64,000 bases of DNA. Origin: CAIYPG01 sp903864555 (GTDB taxonomy: Bacteria > Pseudomonadota > Gammaproteobacteria > Burkholderiales > SG8-39). The notes below the pieces were generated by a model, which worked only from the letters and a program-made list of their open reading frames with translations, did not search any database and had not been told where the DNA came from. The DNA is taken from the NCBI GenBank assembly GCA_947474715.1, contig CANJJT010000010.1, forward strand, positions 10,139-74,138, read 5' to 3'. The position numbers and the translations under genes are program-made. Shown one piece after another: positions 26,346 through 38,220 of this stretch. Positions within the stretch are counted from its first letter, which is position 1. Each line of letters opens with the position of its first letter.

Positions 26346-26367
26346 GCCGGCACTCTGACGTGCCGGC
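26346..26367. terminator. Hairpin between the LLM gene and glk
   Basis: A perfect 8-bp inverted repeat GCCGGCAC/GTGCCGGC with a 6-base loop abuts the glk stop codon and lies 52 bp after the LLM stop. There is no T-run. It probably serves both convergent genes. Confidence 0.5.
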
Positions 26368-27341
26368 TATCCGCGCAAGCTCTGCGCCGCCAGCCAGACC
26401 GCGCCCAGCACGCCCAGGCGGGTATTGGTCACCACGGACACCGGCATTTTGCGCAGCGCCTCGACATGTGCACCGGGCGCGGTGAAGGCGGCCATGAAGC
26501 CGCCTTGTATCAGACGCGCCAGGATACGGGGGGCGATGCCACCCGCGATATAGACGCCACCACGTGGCAGCACGGCCAGCGCCAGATTGCGCGCAGCCCC
26601 ACCGTAGCACTCGATGAACAGATCCAGCGCGCGCAGGCAGTGCGGCTCACCATCCACCAAAGCGGCTTGGACGATGGCCGCAGGCGAAAGGGCGGCCGTG
26701 GGCAGTCCCTCCCGGTGCAGCAGATGCCGGTGGATGCTCGCCAAGCCGGGGCCGGACACCACGTCCTCGACGATCACCCGGCCCTGCAGGTCCAGCAGAT
26801 CGCGCCACAAATCACCCTGCGCAGCAGTGCCCGGCGCAAAGCCGGCATGTCCGCCCTCCCCGGCGATCACCTGATAGTCATCACCAACCCGGATCAGATG
26901 CGCCACGCCCAGCCCCGTGCCGGCGCCCAGCACCAGCCGCGGCGCACCCGGCAGCGGCTCGCCCGCCTGCAGCACGACCTGGTCGCCGGCCTGCAGCAAA
27001 GCCACGCCGCTGGCGGCGGCAGCAAAATCGTTGACCACCTGCACATGGGGAATACCGAATTCCGCGCTGATGGCCGCGCCGTCCACCAGCCAGGGCAGGT
27101 TGGTCAGCTGCGCGCGATTGCCGGACACCGGCCCGGCCACGCCGAAACAGGCGCCGTCAATGCATGCCGGCAAGAGCGCGCGCGCGCGGCATTCCGCGAG
27201 GAAGTGGCGCAACACCGATTGCAGGTCAGGATGGTCGAGCGCTGCATGACGCGCAGCATGCGCCGGTTGCCAAAGGCCGTCGCGCAGGGTGCCGATCTCC
27301 AGCAGCGACTTGGTGCCGCCGACATCACCGACAAGAATCAT
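26367..27341 (-). CDS. glk: Glucokinase
   Basis: 324 residues of the bacterial Glk family; phosphorylates glucose with ATP. The phosphate loop DVGGTKSLLEIG starts at residue 6. Glucose-contact segments are FGVAGPVSGNRAQLTNLPW and VVNDFAAAASG, with LVLGAGTGLGVA, AGEGGHAGFAP and VYIAGGIAPRI following. The ATG at 27341 was chosen because it places MILVGDVGGT at the N-terminus as in relatives; the frame is open to 27479. It flanks the glycogen locus, so it probably recycles glucose freed by the debranching and glucanotransferase enzymes. Confidence 0.93.
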   Translation of the reverse strand: MILVGDVGGTKSLLEIGTLRDGLWQPAHAARHAALDHPDLQSVLRHFLAECRARALLPACIDGACFGVAGPVSGNRAQLTNLPWLVDGAAISAEFGIPHVQVVNDFAAAASGVALLQAGDQVVLQAGEPLPGAPRLVLGAGTGLGVAHLIRVGDDYQVIAGEGGHAGFAPGTAAQGDLWRDLLDLQGRVIVEDVVSGPGLASIHRHLLHREGLPTAALSPAAIVQAALVDGEPHCLRALDLFIECYGGAARNLALAVLPRGGVYIAGGIAPRILARLIQGGFMAAFTAPGAHVEALRKMPVSVVTNTRLGVLGAVWLAAQSLRG

Positions 27342-27594
27342 GTTCGCTGGCTTCAATGGGGCGTTGCGGACCGGAGTACGGTGGCTTGAATGAAGGACCA
27401 TGCTGAGCCTAACATGAAGGCAACAGGCCATCACCGGCGGCAGGCATGACAAAGCGGCCGTCTGGCGCATCCGAACCACCGTTTGTCGCTGCTCCGGACC
27501 GCGTGGCCTCCGGAGCGCATGGCTATGGCATGATGGAAAGCATGAGCCCTTCCTGCATCAGTCTGCAGGAACGCGCTCCTCCCACAATCGGCAA

Positions 27595-28872
27595 ATGGAC
27601 ACCACCATGCGTAAAGACATCGTGAACCAGCAGAGACTGCCCAAGAACTGCTTTGCGATGGTGCTGGCCGGCGGGCGCGGCAGCCGGCTCAAGCAGCTCA
27701 CCGACCGGCGCGCCAAGCCGGCGGTCTACTTCGGCGGCAAGTTCCGCATCGTCGATTTCGCCCTGTCCAACTGCCTCAATTCGGGGGTGCGCAGGATCGG
27801 CATGGCCACGCAATACAAATCTCACAGCCTGCTGCGCCACCTGCAGCGGGGCTGGTCGTTCATGAAGAGCGAGTTGAACGAACACATCGACCTGCTCCCG
27901 GCGCAGCAGCGCATCTCGGAGGAATCCTGGTATCGCGGCACCGCCGATGCGGTGTTCCAGAACCTGGACATCATCCGCGACGACCACCCGGAGTACATCC
28001 TGATCCTGGCCGGTGACCACGTGTACAAGATGGACTACTCGCTGATGCTGCTCGACCACGTCGAGAAGGGCGCTCAGTGCACCGTGGCCTGCATCGAGGT
28101 GCCGATCAAGGATGCCGGCAGCTTCGGCGTGATGGCGGTCAATGGCTCCAGCCGCATCACCGATTTCCAGGAGAAGCCGGCCCATCCGCCGGCCATGCCG
28201 GGACGGCCCGACATGGCCCTGGCCAGCATGGGCGTCTATGTGTTCAACGCCGCCTACCTTTATCAATCACTCGCGCGCGACATGGCCGACCCGGGCTCGA
28301 GCCACGATTTCGGCAAGGACATCATTCCGCAGGCGGTGCGCGAAGGCGTGGCAGCCGCCCACCACTTTGCCGACAGCTGCGTCACCACGGACAATGCCAG
28401 CGAGCCCTACTGGCGTGATGTTGGCACCATCGATGCCTACTGGGAGGCCAACATAGACCTCACGGCAGTCGAACCCAAGCTGGACATGTATGACACACGC
28501 TGGCCCATCTGGACCCATCAGGAACAACTGCCCCCGGCCAAGTTCGTCTTCAACCGCGACGACCGGCGCGGCATGGCCGTGGATTCGCTGGTGTCCGGCG
28601 GTTGCATCGTCTCCGGCTCGCACATTGAGCGATCGCTGCTGTTTTCACGCTGCCGCATCAATTCCTACTGCCAGCTGAGCGAGTCCATCCTGCTGCCCGG
28701 TGTCCAGGTCGGACGTCATTCACGCCTGACCAAGGCGGTGATCGACCGGGGATGCATCATCCCGCAGGGCATGGTCATCGGCGAAGACCCCGTCGAGGAT
28801 GCGCGGCGCTTCGAACGCACGGAAAACGGCGTCACCCTGGTGACCCAGGATATGCTCGACCGGCTGGCCTGA
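27595..28872 (+). CDS. glgC: Glucose-1-phosphate adenylyltransferase (ADP-glucose pyrophosphorylase)
   Basis: 425 residues; makes ADP-glucose from glucose-1-phosphate and ATP, the committed step of glycogen synthesis. The nucleotidyl motif GGRGSRL is at 26-32, followed by RRAKPAVYFGGKFRIVDFALSNC (38-60), ILAGDHVYKMDY and YWRDVGTIDAYWEANIDL, and a C-terminal left-handed beta-helix. The basic N-terminus and the early Arg/Lys cluster suit allosteric control, as in E. coli GlgC. Translation could also begin at the ATG 27607. It is the only plus-strand gene of the glycogen locus and converges on malQ. Confidence 0.96.
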   Translation: MDTTMRKDIVNQQRLPKNCFAMVLAGGRGSRLKQLTDRRAKPAVYFGGKFRIVDFALSNCLNSGVRRIGMATQYKSHSLLRHLQRGWSFMKSELNEHIDLLPAQQRISEESWYRGTADAVFQNLDIIRDDHPEYILILAGDHVYKMDYSLMLLDHVEKGAQCTVACIEVPIKDAGSFGVMAVNGSSRITDFQEKPAHPPAMPGRPDMALASMGVYVFNAAYLYQSLARDMADPGSSHDFGKDIIPQAVREGVAAAHHFADSCVTTDNASEPYWRDVGTIDAYWEANIDLTAVEPKLDMYDTRWPIWTHQEQLPPAKFVFNRDDRRGMAVDSLVSGGCIVSGSHIERSLLFSRCRINSYCQLSESILLPGVQVGRHSRLTKAVIDRGCIIPQGMVIGEDPVEDARRFERTENGVTLVTQDMLDRLA

Positions 28873-28918
28873 GGGCTCGACCGGCTGGCCTGAGGGGCTC
28901 GACTGGCTCGGCTAAGGC
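28854..28918 (+). repeat. Three tandem ~21-bp repeats over the glgC stop codon
   Basis: The last codons and stop of glgC (GCTCGACCGGCTGGCCTGAG plus G, 28854-28874) are repeated exactly at 28875-28895 and imperfectly at 28896-28918. Translation ends in the first copy, so the others are untranslated. Confidence 0.85.
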
Positions 28919-28945
28919 GGCACGAACGGGACAGTCGCCCCCCGC

Positions 28946-31119
28946 TCAGGCGCGTCCGGCTTCGCGCATCACCGTGGCAAGCCTGGCCCAGCGCGGGTCG
29001 CTCAGAATATCCTCCAGAGGCAGCGACAGCTTGCGCCGCCAGTTCGGGTACTCCCGGTAGGTGCCGGGCACGTTCACCGGCTCCATTTCACCGATCAGGT
29101 CATCCAGCTGCACCACGGCCAGCATGGAGCGGGTGCGCGCGACCGCCGCATGCAGACTGTCCACGACCGCGCCGGGTTCCTGCGGATCCACCGGTGACAA
29201 GCCGCATTCACCCAGCAGGCGCAGCATGCCATTGCGCTCCGCCCGGCGACGCGCGGCATCTTCATCACGCTGCTGCTGCGGATCGGCGCCGGCAAACAGG
29301 CCGAGTTGCGCGCGGCGCTCGATGTCTCCGCCCGTCCAGAATTCGCTCATGGTGGGCATGTCGTGCGTGGCCACGGTGGCCAGCGACTGCGGCGGATACT
29401 CCTCTGGCAGACAGAAGCGGCCATCGGTCTGCCAGTACCGCTCAAAGACCAGCACGCGATAGGACAGCAGGCCCAGCGCATGCAGGCGCGGCCGCAGCCC
29501 ATCGGGCACCGAGCCCAGATCCTCACCGATCACCATGCAGCGATGGCGCACGCTCTCCAGCGCGAGGATGGTGGTAAGTGCCTCGAAGGCGTTGCGCACA
29601 TAGCCGCCATCGGCTCCGCTCATGCCCTGCGGTATCCAGAACAAGCGCATCAAGGCCATCACGTGATCGATGCGCAGCGCGCCTGCGTCCTGCATGTTGG
29701 CCGCCAGCAGGTCGCGAAAGGCGGCGTAGCCCTGGCGTGCCAGCGCCTGCGGATTCCACGGCGGCAGCCCCCAGGACTGGCCCTGCCGGTTGAGCATGTC
29801 CGGCGGCGCACCCACACTGATGCCGTGTGCAAACAGGTCCTGCCCGCCCCAGGTCTCGGCGCTGTCGCTGGCCGCACCCACCGCGAGGTCGCGGTACAGG
29901 CCGATGGCCATGCCGGCGGAGGCGGCCGCCTGTGCCGCGCGGTGCAGTTGCTGCGAGGCCACCCACTGCAGCCAGGCCTGAAAGCCGATGGCTTCGGCCG
30001 CTTCGCTGCGGAAGCGCTGCATCTGGGCCGAGGCAGGATCTCGCCAGGCCTGAGGCCACCCCTGCCAGGCCTCGGTCCGGCCGGTGGTGCGCTGCAGATG
30101 CAAGCGCAGCGCTTCGAATTCGGCGAAGCGTGCCAGCGCTTCGCCGCCGGCCTGCCTGAACTCGTCGAAGGCGCGAACATTTGTATTGGCGTGGACTGAG
30201 GCAGGATCGGCGGCCGACTGCCTGAACCCGTGGTACAGCTGCTGCAGTACCGGCAACTTGAGTGCGGTGACTGCGGCGTAATCCACCAGGCGCGACTCGC
30301 GTGCGGCTGCCAGGCTCGCCTGGAATCCGGGATCGGCCACCACAGCCGCGGCCCCGGCACAGTCGGCGTAGCCCTCGACGGCGGCAACATCGATGTACAA
30401 CGGATCGAGGAATAGCCGCGAGGAAGGCGCGTAGGGACTTGCCTCATCCGGGGCCACCAGATGCCGCGCATGCAGCGGGTTGAGGCCGATGAAGGCCGCG
30501 CCTGCCTGCCCGACCGACTGCGCCAGCACGGCCAGATCGCCGAAATCCCCCATGCCCCAGTTGCGCGCCGAGCGCAGGGTGTAGAGCTGTACGCTCAGAC
30601 CCCAGCAGCGCCCGCCCTGTTGCAAGTGCTGCGGCAAATGGCATTGCGCCGGACCGATGATGAGCGTGCTGTGACTGCCCAGCGTGGGCAGCACGAACTG
30701 GTGGTAACCCTCGGGAAAACCTTCGGGCAGGGTCAGGCTGAAGCGGGCATAGTGCAGTCCCGCCACCGTTCGCTCGGCCAGTTGCGGCAGCCCGGAGGCG
30801 ACAAACCCGCCGGCCAGCCGGCCACCGTCTTCCAGCCGCACCTCAAAGGGGATGGACTCCTCACGTCGTGACTGCGGCAGCGCCACCGCCATCGAGAGGG
30901 GTGCACCAACCCGCAACACCACGGCGGGCGCCAGCGGACTGAGGAAAGCCGCATCGAGCAGCGCTTCGTGCTGTGCAGCGGCATCGCCCGCGGCATCGAA
31001 GCCCAGTGCGCCCAGCAGCGCGGCGGCAGTGTGCCCGCCCAGCTCGCGACGCACCCCCAGGCCATCCCAATAGACCTCCTCGATACCGGCTTCGCGGGCC
31101 AGGCGCAGAAGGGATGCGT

Positions 31120-31123
<4 letters not shown>
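28946..31123 (-). CDS. malQ: 4-alpha-glucanotransferase (amylomaltase)
   Basis: 725 residues of GH77; transfers glucan segments between maltodextrins and releases glucose. Landmarks are LQLYTLRSARNWGMGDFGDL, FIGLNPLHA, the nucleophile region RIDHVMALMRLFWIPQG, the acid/base region IGEDLGSVP and TVATHDMPTMSEFW. A domain of about 150 residues precedes the catalytic barrel, as in long E. coli-type MalQ. Its ATG overlaps the glgX stop by four bases (ATGA, 31123-31120), so it is coupled to glgX and completes maltodextrin recycling. Confidence 0.95.
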
Positions 31124-33287
<2,164 letters not shown>

Positions 33288-33291
<4 letters not shown>

Positions 33292-35462
33292 GCAGGCTTC
33301 CACGCAAACATCACGCAGGCCAGCGGCGGCAGTGTCACGGCAATCGACTGGGCGCGACCGTGGCAGGGTGCCGCGACGGCATCCACGCCGCCGCCATTGC
33401 CCATGTTGGAGCCGCCATAGCAGGCGGCATCGGTGTTGATGATTTCCTCGTAGCGGCCCAGGCGGGGCACGCCGATGCGATAGACGCTGCGCGGCACCGG
33501 CGTGAAGTTGCACACGGTGACCACCAGCGCATCCTCGCCCATGCCGCGACGCAGGAAGGCCAGCACGCTCTGTTCCCGGTCGGAGAAGTCGATCCACTCG
33601 AAACCGCCCGGCTCACAGTCGAGCTCATGCAGCGCGGGCTGCCCGCGATAGGCACGGTTGAGGTCGCCCACCAGGCGCTGCACGCCCAGGTGCTGGCCGT
33701 CGGCGAGCGCGCCCCAGTCGAGCTGGGCGTCGTGGTTCCACTCGTCACGCTGGCCGAATTCGCAGCCCATGAACAGCAGCTTCTTGCCCGGATGCGCCCA
33801 CATGAAGCCGAAGTACAGCCGCAGATTGGCGAACTGCTGCCAGCGGTCACCGGGCATGCGCGAGAGCAGCGAGCCCTTGCCATGCACCACTTCGTCATGC
33901 GACAGCGGCAGCACGAAGTTCTCGTTGAAGGCGTAGATGAGACCGAAAGTGAGCTGGTCGTGGTGATGGCGGCGATGCACCGGGTCGTGCTGCATGTACT
34001 CCAGCGTGTCGTGCATCCAGCCCATGTTCCACTTGTAGTGAAAGCCCAGCCCGCCGTCGTGCACCGGCCGCGACACCGCCGGCCAGGCAGTGGATTCCTC
34101 CGCCACCATGGCGGCCTCGGGAAAGGCGGCGCCCACCCGGGTGTTGGTTTCACGGATGAAGGCGACGGCCTCGAGGTTCTCCCGCCCTCCTCGGGCATTG
34201 GGCACCCACTCGCCCTCGCGACGGCTGTAGTCCAGGTACAGCATGGAAGCCACCGCATCCACGCGCAGCCCTGCCACGCCGTAACGCTCCAGCCAGAACA
34301 GGGCATTGGCGGTCAGGAAGTTGCACACCTCGTGCCGGCCATAGTTGTAGATGAGGGTGTCCCAGTCCGGGTGCCAGCCCTGGCGCGGATCGGCATGCTC
34401 GTACAGGCAGGTGCCGTCGAAGCGTGCCAGCGCATGCGCATCGGCCGGGAAATGCCCCGGCACCCAGTCCAGCAGCACACCGATACCCGCCTCATGGAAG
34501 CGTTGCACCAGCACTGCAAACTGCGCCGGCGACCCATGGCGCGCGGTGGGGGCATACAGGCCGGTGGTCTGATAGCCCCAGGAGCCGTCGAAGGGATGCT
34601 CCATCACCGGCATGAATTCCACGTGCGTGAATCCGGTCTGCTGCACATAGGGCAGCAACTGATCGGCCATTTCCGACCAGTCCAGCAGGCGGCCATCGGC
34701 ACCGCGGCGCCAGGAACCGGCATGCACTTCGTAGATGGACACCGGGCGGTTGCGCGCCGCCGAGGGCAGGGCAGCGGTGGCCCGCGCACTGCTATCGGGC
34801 TCGGTGCACAGCACCGATGCCGTGGCCGGGCGCAGCTCGGCGGCAAAGGCAAAGGGGTCGGCCTTCAGGGGCAGCAACTGGCCGGCGGCATCGCGGATCT
34901 CGAACTTGTAGCAGGCGCCCGTCTCGATGCCGGGCAGGAACAACTCCCACACACCGCATTCACGGCGCAGGCGCATCGGATGGCGCCGCCCGTCCCAGTG
35001 GTTGAAGTCGCCCACCAGGGCCACGCGCTGGGCGCCGGGCGCCCATACCGCAAAGGAGAATCCAGGCACGCCCTCCATCATAGCCGGGTGCGCGCCCAGC
35101 TTTTCGTACAGGCGCTGGTGGCGGCCCTCGGCCAGCAACCAGACATCGGTTTCGCCCAGCACCTGGCCGAAACGATAAGGGTCTTCGATGTCCAGCACCA
35201 CCTCGCCCCAGGTCACGCGCAGGCGATAGTGGAAGCGTTTGCGCCGGCGCGGGATGCGGCCCTCGAACACGCCATCGGCATGCACGCGCTGCAAGGGGCC
35301 GACTAAACGGCCGCTGGTCGCATCGATCACGGCCACGGCCGTGGCATCGGGCTGCACCGAGCGCACCCACAGGGCACCTTCGATTTCGTGCAGGCCCAGC
35401 ACGGCAAAGGGGTCGGCGTGACGGGCGGCCGCCAGGACCACAATGACTTCAGGACTGAGCAT
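33288..35462 (-). CDS. glgB: 1,4-alpha-glucan branching enzyme
   Basis: 724 residues (E. coli GlgB has 728); introduces alpha-1,6 branches into the growing glucan. An N-terminal N1 module (HADPFAVLGLHEIEGALWVRSVQP) and CBM48 (FSFAVWAPGAQRVALVGDFN) precede the GH13 barrel with VLLDWVPGHFP, GLRVDAVASMLYLDY (nucleophile Asp), MVAEESTAWP (acid Glu) and VLPLSHDEVVHGKGS. ATG 35462 was chosen; a GTG two codons upstream is possible, and neither has a clear ribosome site. The stop is coupled to glgX. A 197-bp gap separates it from glgP. Confidence 0.95.
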
Positions 35463-35513
35463 GGGCACAGGGTAACAGCGCTATGTGACGCCAGTTAGCA
35501 GGGTGTTGAATAA

Positions 35514-35530
35514 GGGGGACACGATCCCCC
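35514..35530. terminator. Short hairpin between glgP and glgB
   Basis: Perfect 6-bp inverted repeat GGGGGA/TCCCCC with a 5-base loop, 130 bp after the glgP stop on the minus strand and 52 bp before glgB. There is no T-run. It could weaken read-through from glgP into glgB or mark a separate glgB promoter; support is modest. Confidence 0.3.
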
Positions 35531-35659
35531 GTGCCTCCTTGAATCGGGGCTATTGAAAATCGCATCCCCATGAAACCTGTGTGCATGATTTGAACAAGGA
35601 CCGTCCAGAAATCGATTATCAACCGCCTGTCAAGCTTACGCCTGGATACTCCTGCGGCA

Positions 35660-38125
35660 TCAGGCGTTGAGCGAGTGCACACCCCAGATGTCGTTGGCGT
35701 ATTCCAGTATGGTGCGGTCGCTGGAGAAGCGGCCCATGGACGCGACGTTGCGAATGGCCATGGCCGTCCAGGCATCGCTGTCGGCGTACAGGGCATCGAC
35801 GCGCCTCTGGGTATCGAGGTAATGCGCGAAATCGGCCAGCAGCATGTAATGGTCGCCGTGGTCCAGCAGCGAATGCACGATCGGCAGGAAGCGTTCCGGC
35901 TGTCCGGGCGAAAAGGTCCCTGAGGCGATGCTGTCGATGACCTTCTTCAGCGCCGGGTCGGCCTCGTAGAGCTCGCGCGGCCGGTAGCCCGAGGCGCGCA
36001 GCTCCCCGACCTCCGGGGTGCGCAGGCCGAACATGAAGATGTTCTCGTCGCCCACCGCCTCGCGGATCTCGATGTTGGCACCGTCATCGGTGCCGATGGT
36101 GAGCGCGCCGTTGAGGGCCAGCTTCATGTTGCCCGTGCCGGAGGCCTCGGTGCCGGCGGTGGAGATCTGCTCGGAGAGGTCGGCCGCGGGAATGATGAGC
36201 CCGGCCACCGACACCCCGTAGTTGGGCACGAACACCACCTTCAGGCGTCCGGCCACGCGCGAATCGGCATTGATGACGGCCGCCACATCATTGATGAGCT
36301 TGATGATGAGCTTGGCCATGAAATAGGCCGAAGCCGACTTGCCGCTGAAGATCACGGTGCGCGGGATCCAGTCACGCCCGGGTTCGGCCAGGATGGCCTG
36401 ATAGCGGGCGATGACGTGCAGCACGTTGAGCAGCTGGCGCTTGTACTCATGGATGCGCTTGATCTGCACATCGAACAGCGAATCCGCACTGATGGCAATG
36501 CCGGTGACGCGCTTCACGTACTCGGCCAGGCGGTTCTTGTTGGCGATCTTCACCGCCTGGAAGGCCGCCAGGAAGCTGTGGTCGCCGGCCAGGCCATGCA
36601 GCTTTTCCAGCTCGTCGAGGTCGGTGCGCCAGCGCCCGCCGATGTGCCTGTCGATGAGCCCTGCGAGGCCCGGATTGACCAGCGCCAGCCAGCGCCGCGG
36701 CGTGATGCCATTGGTGCAGTTGGTGAAACGCCCCGGCATCAACTTGTGGAAGTCGGCGAACACCGTGTCCTTGAGCAGCTGCGAATGCAGCTTGGAGACG
36801 CCGTTCACCTTGTGGCTGGCCACCACCGACAGGTGGGCCATGCGCACCCGCCGGCCGTGCTCCTCGTCGATCAGGGAAATGCGCCGCAGCAGGGCTTGGT
36901 CGTCGGGATGCTCCTGGCGCACGTGGTCGAGGAACATCTCGTTGATGTCGTAGATGATCTTCATGTGACGCGGCAGCACGCGCTCGAGCATGTGCACCGG
37001 CCATGTCTCCAGCGCCTCGGGCATCAGCGTGTGGTTGGTGTAGGAGAAGATGCGCGTGCACAGGCGCCAGGCCAGGGTCCACGGAATACGGTGGACATCG
37101 ATGAGCAGGCGCATCATCTCCGGCACGGCGATGGCCGGGTGCGTGTCATTGAGGTGGATGGCGACCTTGTCGGCCAGTTGCTCGACACCCTTGTGGGCTT
37201 CGAAGTAGCGCCCCAGCAGGTCCTGCAGCGAGGCACTGACGAAGAAGTACTCCTGGCGCAGGCGCAGTTCGCGGCCACGCTCGGTGCTGTCGTCCGGGTA
37301 GAGCACGCGCGACACGTTCTCCGAGTGGTTCTTGCGCTCGATCGCGGCGGTGTAGTTGCCCTGGTTGAAGTAGGTGAGATCGATCTCTTCGGTGGCGGTG
37401 GCCGACCACAGCCGCAAGGTGTTGACCACGCGGTTGCCGCAGCCGGGCACGATGGTGTCGTAGGCCATGGCGAGCACATCGTCGGTGTCCACCCAGTGGG
37501 CCACCCGGTCGCGGTACTCCACATGCCCGCCGAACTGGATGGCGTACTTCACCTCGGGACGCGGAAACTCCCAGGGGTTGCCTGCCACCAGCCAGTGGTC
37601 GGGGTATTCCACCTGGCGCCCGTCGACGATGCGCTGGGCGAACATGCCGTATTCGTAGCGGATGCCGTAGCCGAAGCCGGGCAGGCCCACGGTGGCCATG
37701 GAATCGAGGAAGCAGGCAGCCAGACGGCCCAGTCCGCCATTGCCCAGGGCCGGGTCCGGCTCCAGCGCATCCAGCTCATCGAGGTCCAGCCCCAGTTCGC
37801 GCAGGGCATCGGCACACTCCTCGTGGATGCCCAGGGCGATGAGGGCATTGGACAGCGCGCGGCCGGGCAGGAATTCCATCGACAGGTAATAGATACGCTT
37901 GGCATCCTGCTGATAGGACCGGCGCGTGGTATCCATCCAGCGCTCGATCAGGCGATCACGCACGGCGTTGGACACGGCGTGCAGCCAGTCCCGCTTGGAG
38001 GCGGCAAAGGCGTCCTTGCCCACGGTATAGATGAGATGCCTCGAGATAGCCTGGCGCAGCGACCGGGTTTCTGATCCGGCGGGGTCGGCTGCCGGGAGAC
38101 TGTTCTTACTGACGATTGAATCCAT
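35660..38125 (-). CDS. glgP: Glycogen phosphorylase
   Basis: 821 residues (E. coli GlgP 815), GT35 family; releases glucose-1-phosphate from glycogen ends using PLP. The PLP lysine is in EASGTGNMKLALNGALTIG. Other segments are ALGNGGLGRLAACFLDSMAT, IHLNDTHPAIAVPEMMRLL, NGITPRRWLALVNPGL and VFFSGKSASAYFMAK-type (here IFSGKSASAYFMAKLIIKL). ATG 38125 follows AGGAAG. It lies between glgA (95 bp upstream) and glgB on the minus strand. Confidence 0.96.
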   Translation of the reverse strand: MDSIVSKNSLPAADPAGSETRSLRQAISRHLIYTVGKDAFAASKRDWLHAVSNAVRDRLIERWMDTTRRSYQQDAKRIYYLSMEFLPGRALSNALIALGIHEECADALRELGLDLDELDALEPDPALGNGGLGRLAACFLDSMATVGLPGFGYGIRYEYGMFAQRIVDGRQVEYPDHWLVAGNPWEFPRPEVKYAIQFGGHVEYRDRVAHWVDTDDVLAMAYDTIVPGCGNRVVNTLRLWSATATEEIDLTYFNQGNYTAAIERKNHSENVSRVLYPDDSTERGRELRLRQEYFFVSASLQDLLGRYFEAHKGVEQLADKVAIHLNDTHPAIAVPEMMRLLIDVHRIPWTLAWRLCTRIFSYTNHTLMPEALETWPVHMLERVLPRHMKIIYDINEMFLDHVRQEHPDDQALLRRISLIDEEHGRRVRMAHLSVVASHKVNGVSKLHSQLLKDTVFADFHKLMPGRFTNCTNGITPRRWLALVNPGLAGLIDRHIGGRWRTDLDELEKLHGLAGDHSFLAAFQAVKIANKNRLAEYVKRVTGIAISADSLFDVQIKRIHEYKRQLLNVLHVIARYQAILAEPGRDWIPRTVIFSGKSASAYFMAKLIIKLINDVAAVINADSRVAGRLKVVFVPNYGVSVAGLIIPAADLSEQISTAGTEASGTGNMKLALNGALTIGTDDGANIEIREAVGDENIFMFGLRTPEVGELRASGYRPRELYEADPALKKVIDSIASGTFSPGQPERFLPIVHSLLDHGDHYMLLADFAHYLDTQRRVDALYADSDAWTAMAIRNVASMGRFSSDRTILEYANDIWGVHSLNA

Positions 38126-38220
38126 TCAACTTCCTGCTCAGGCAAGGATGCATTGTAGCCCCGCGCCTCCCGGAACTCGGGGTACCGACCAGGCGGGGAT
38201 CAGACATCCATTCGCAATGA

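Noticed and set aside
36416..38074. 552-codon plus-strand frame inside glgP
   Set aside because: Antisense shadow of glycogen phosphorylase with the same His/Gln/Val-rich composition.
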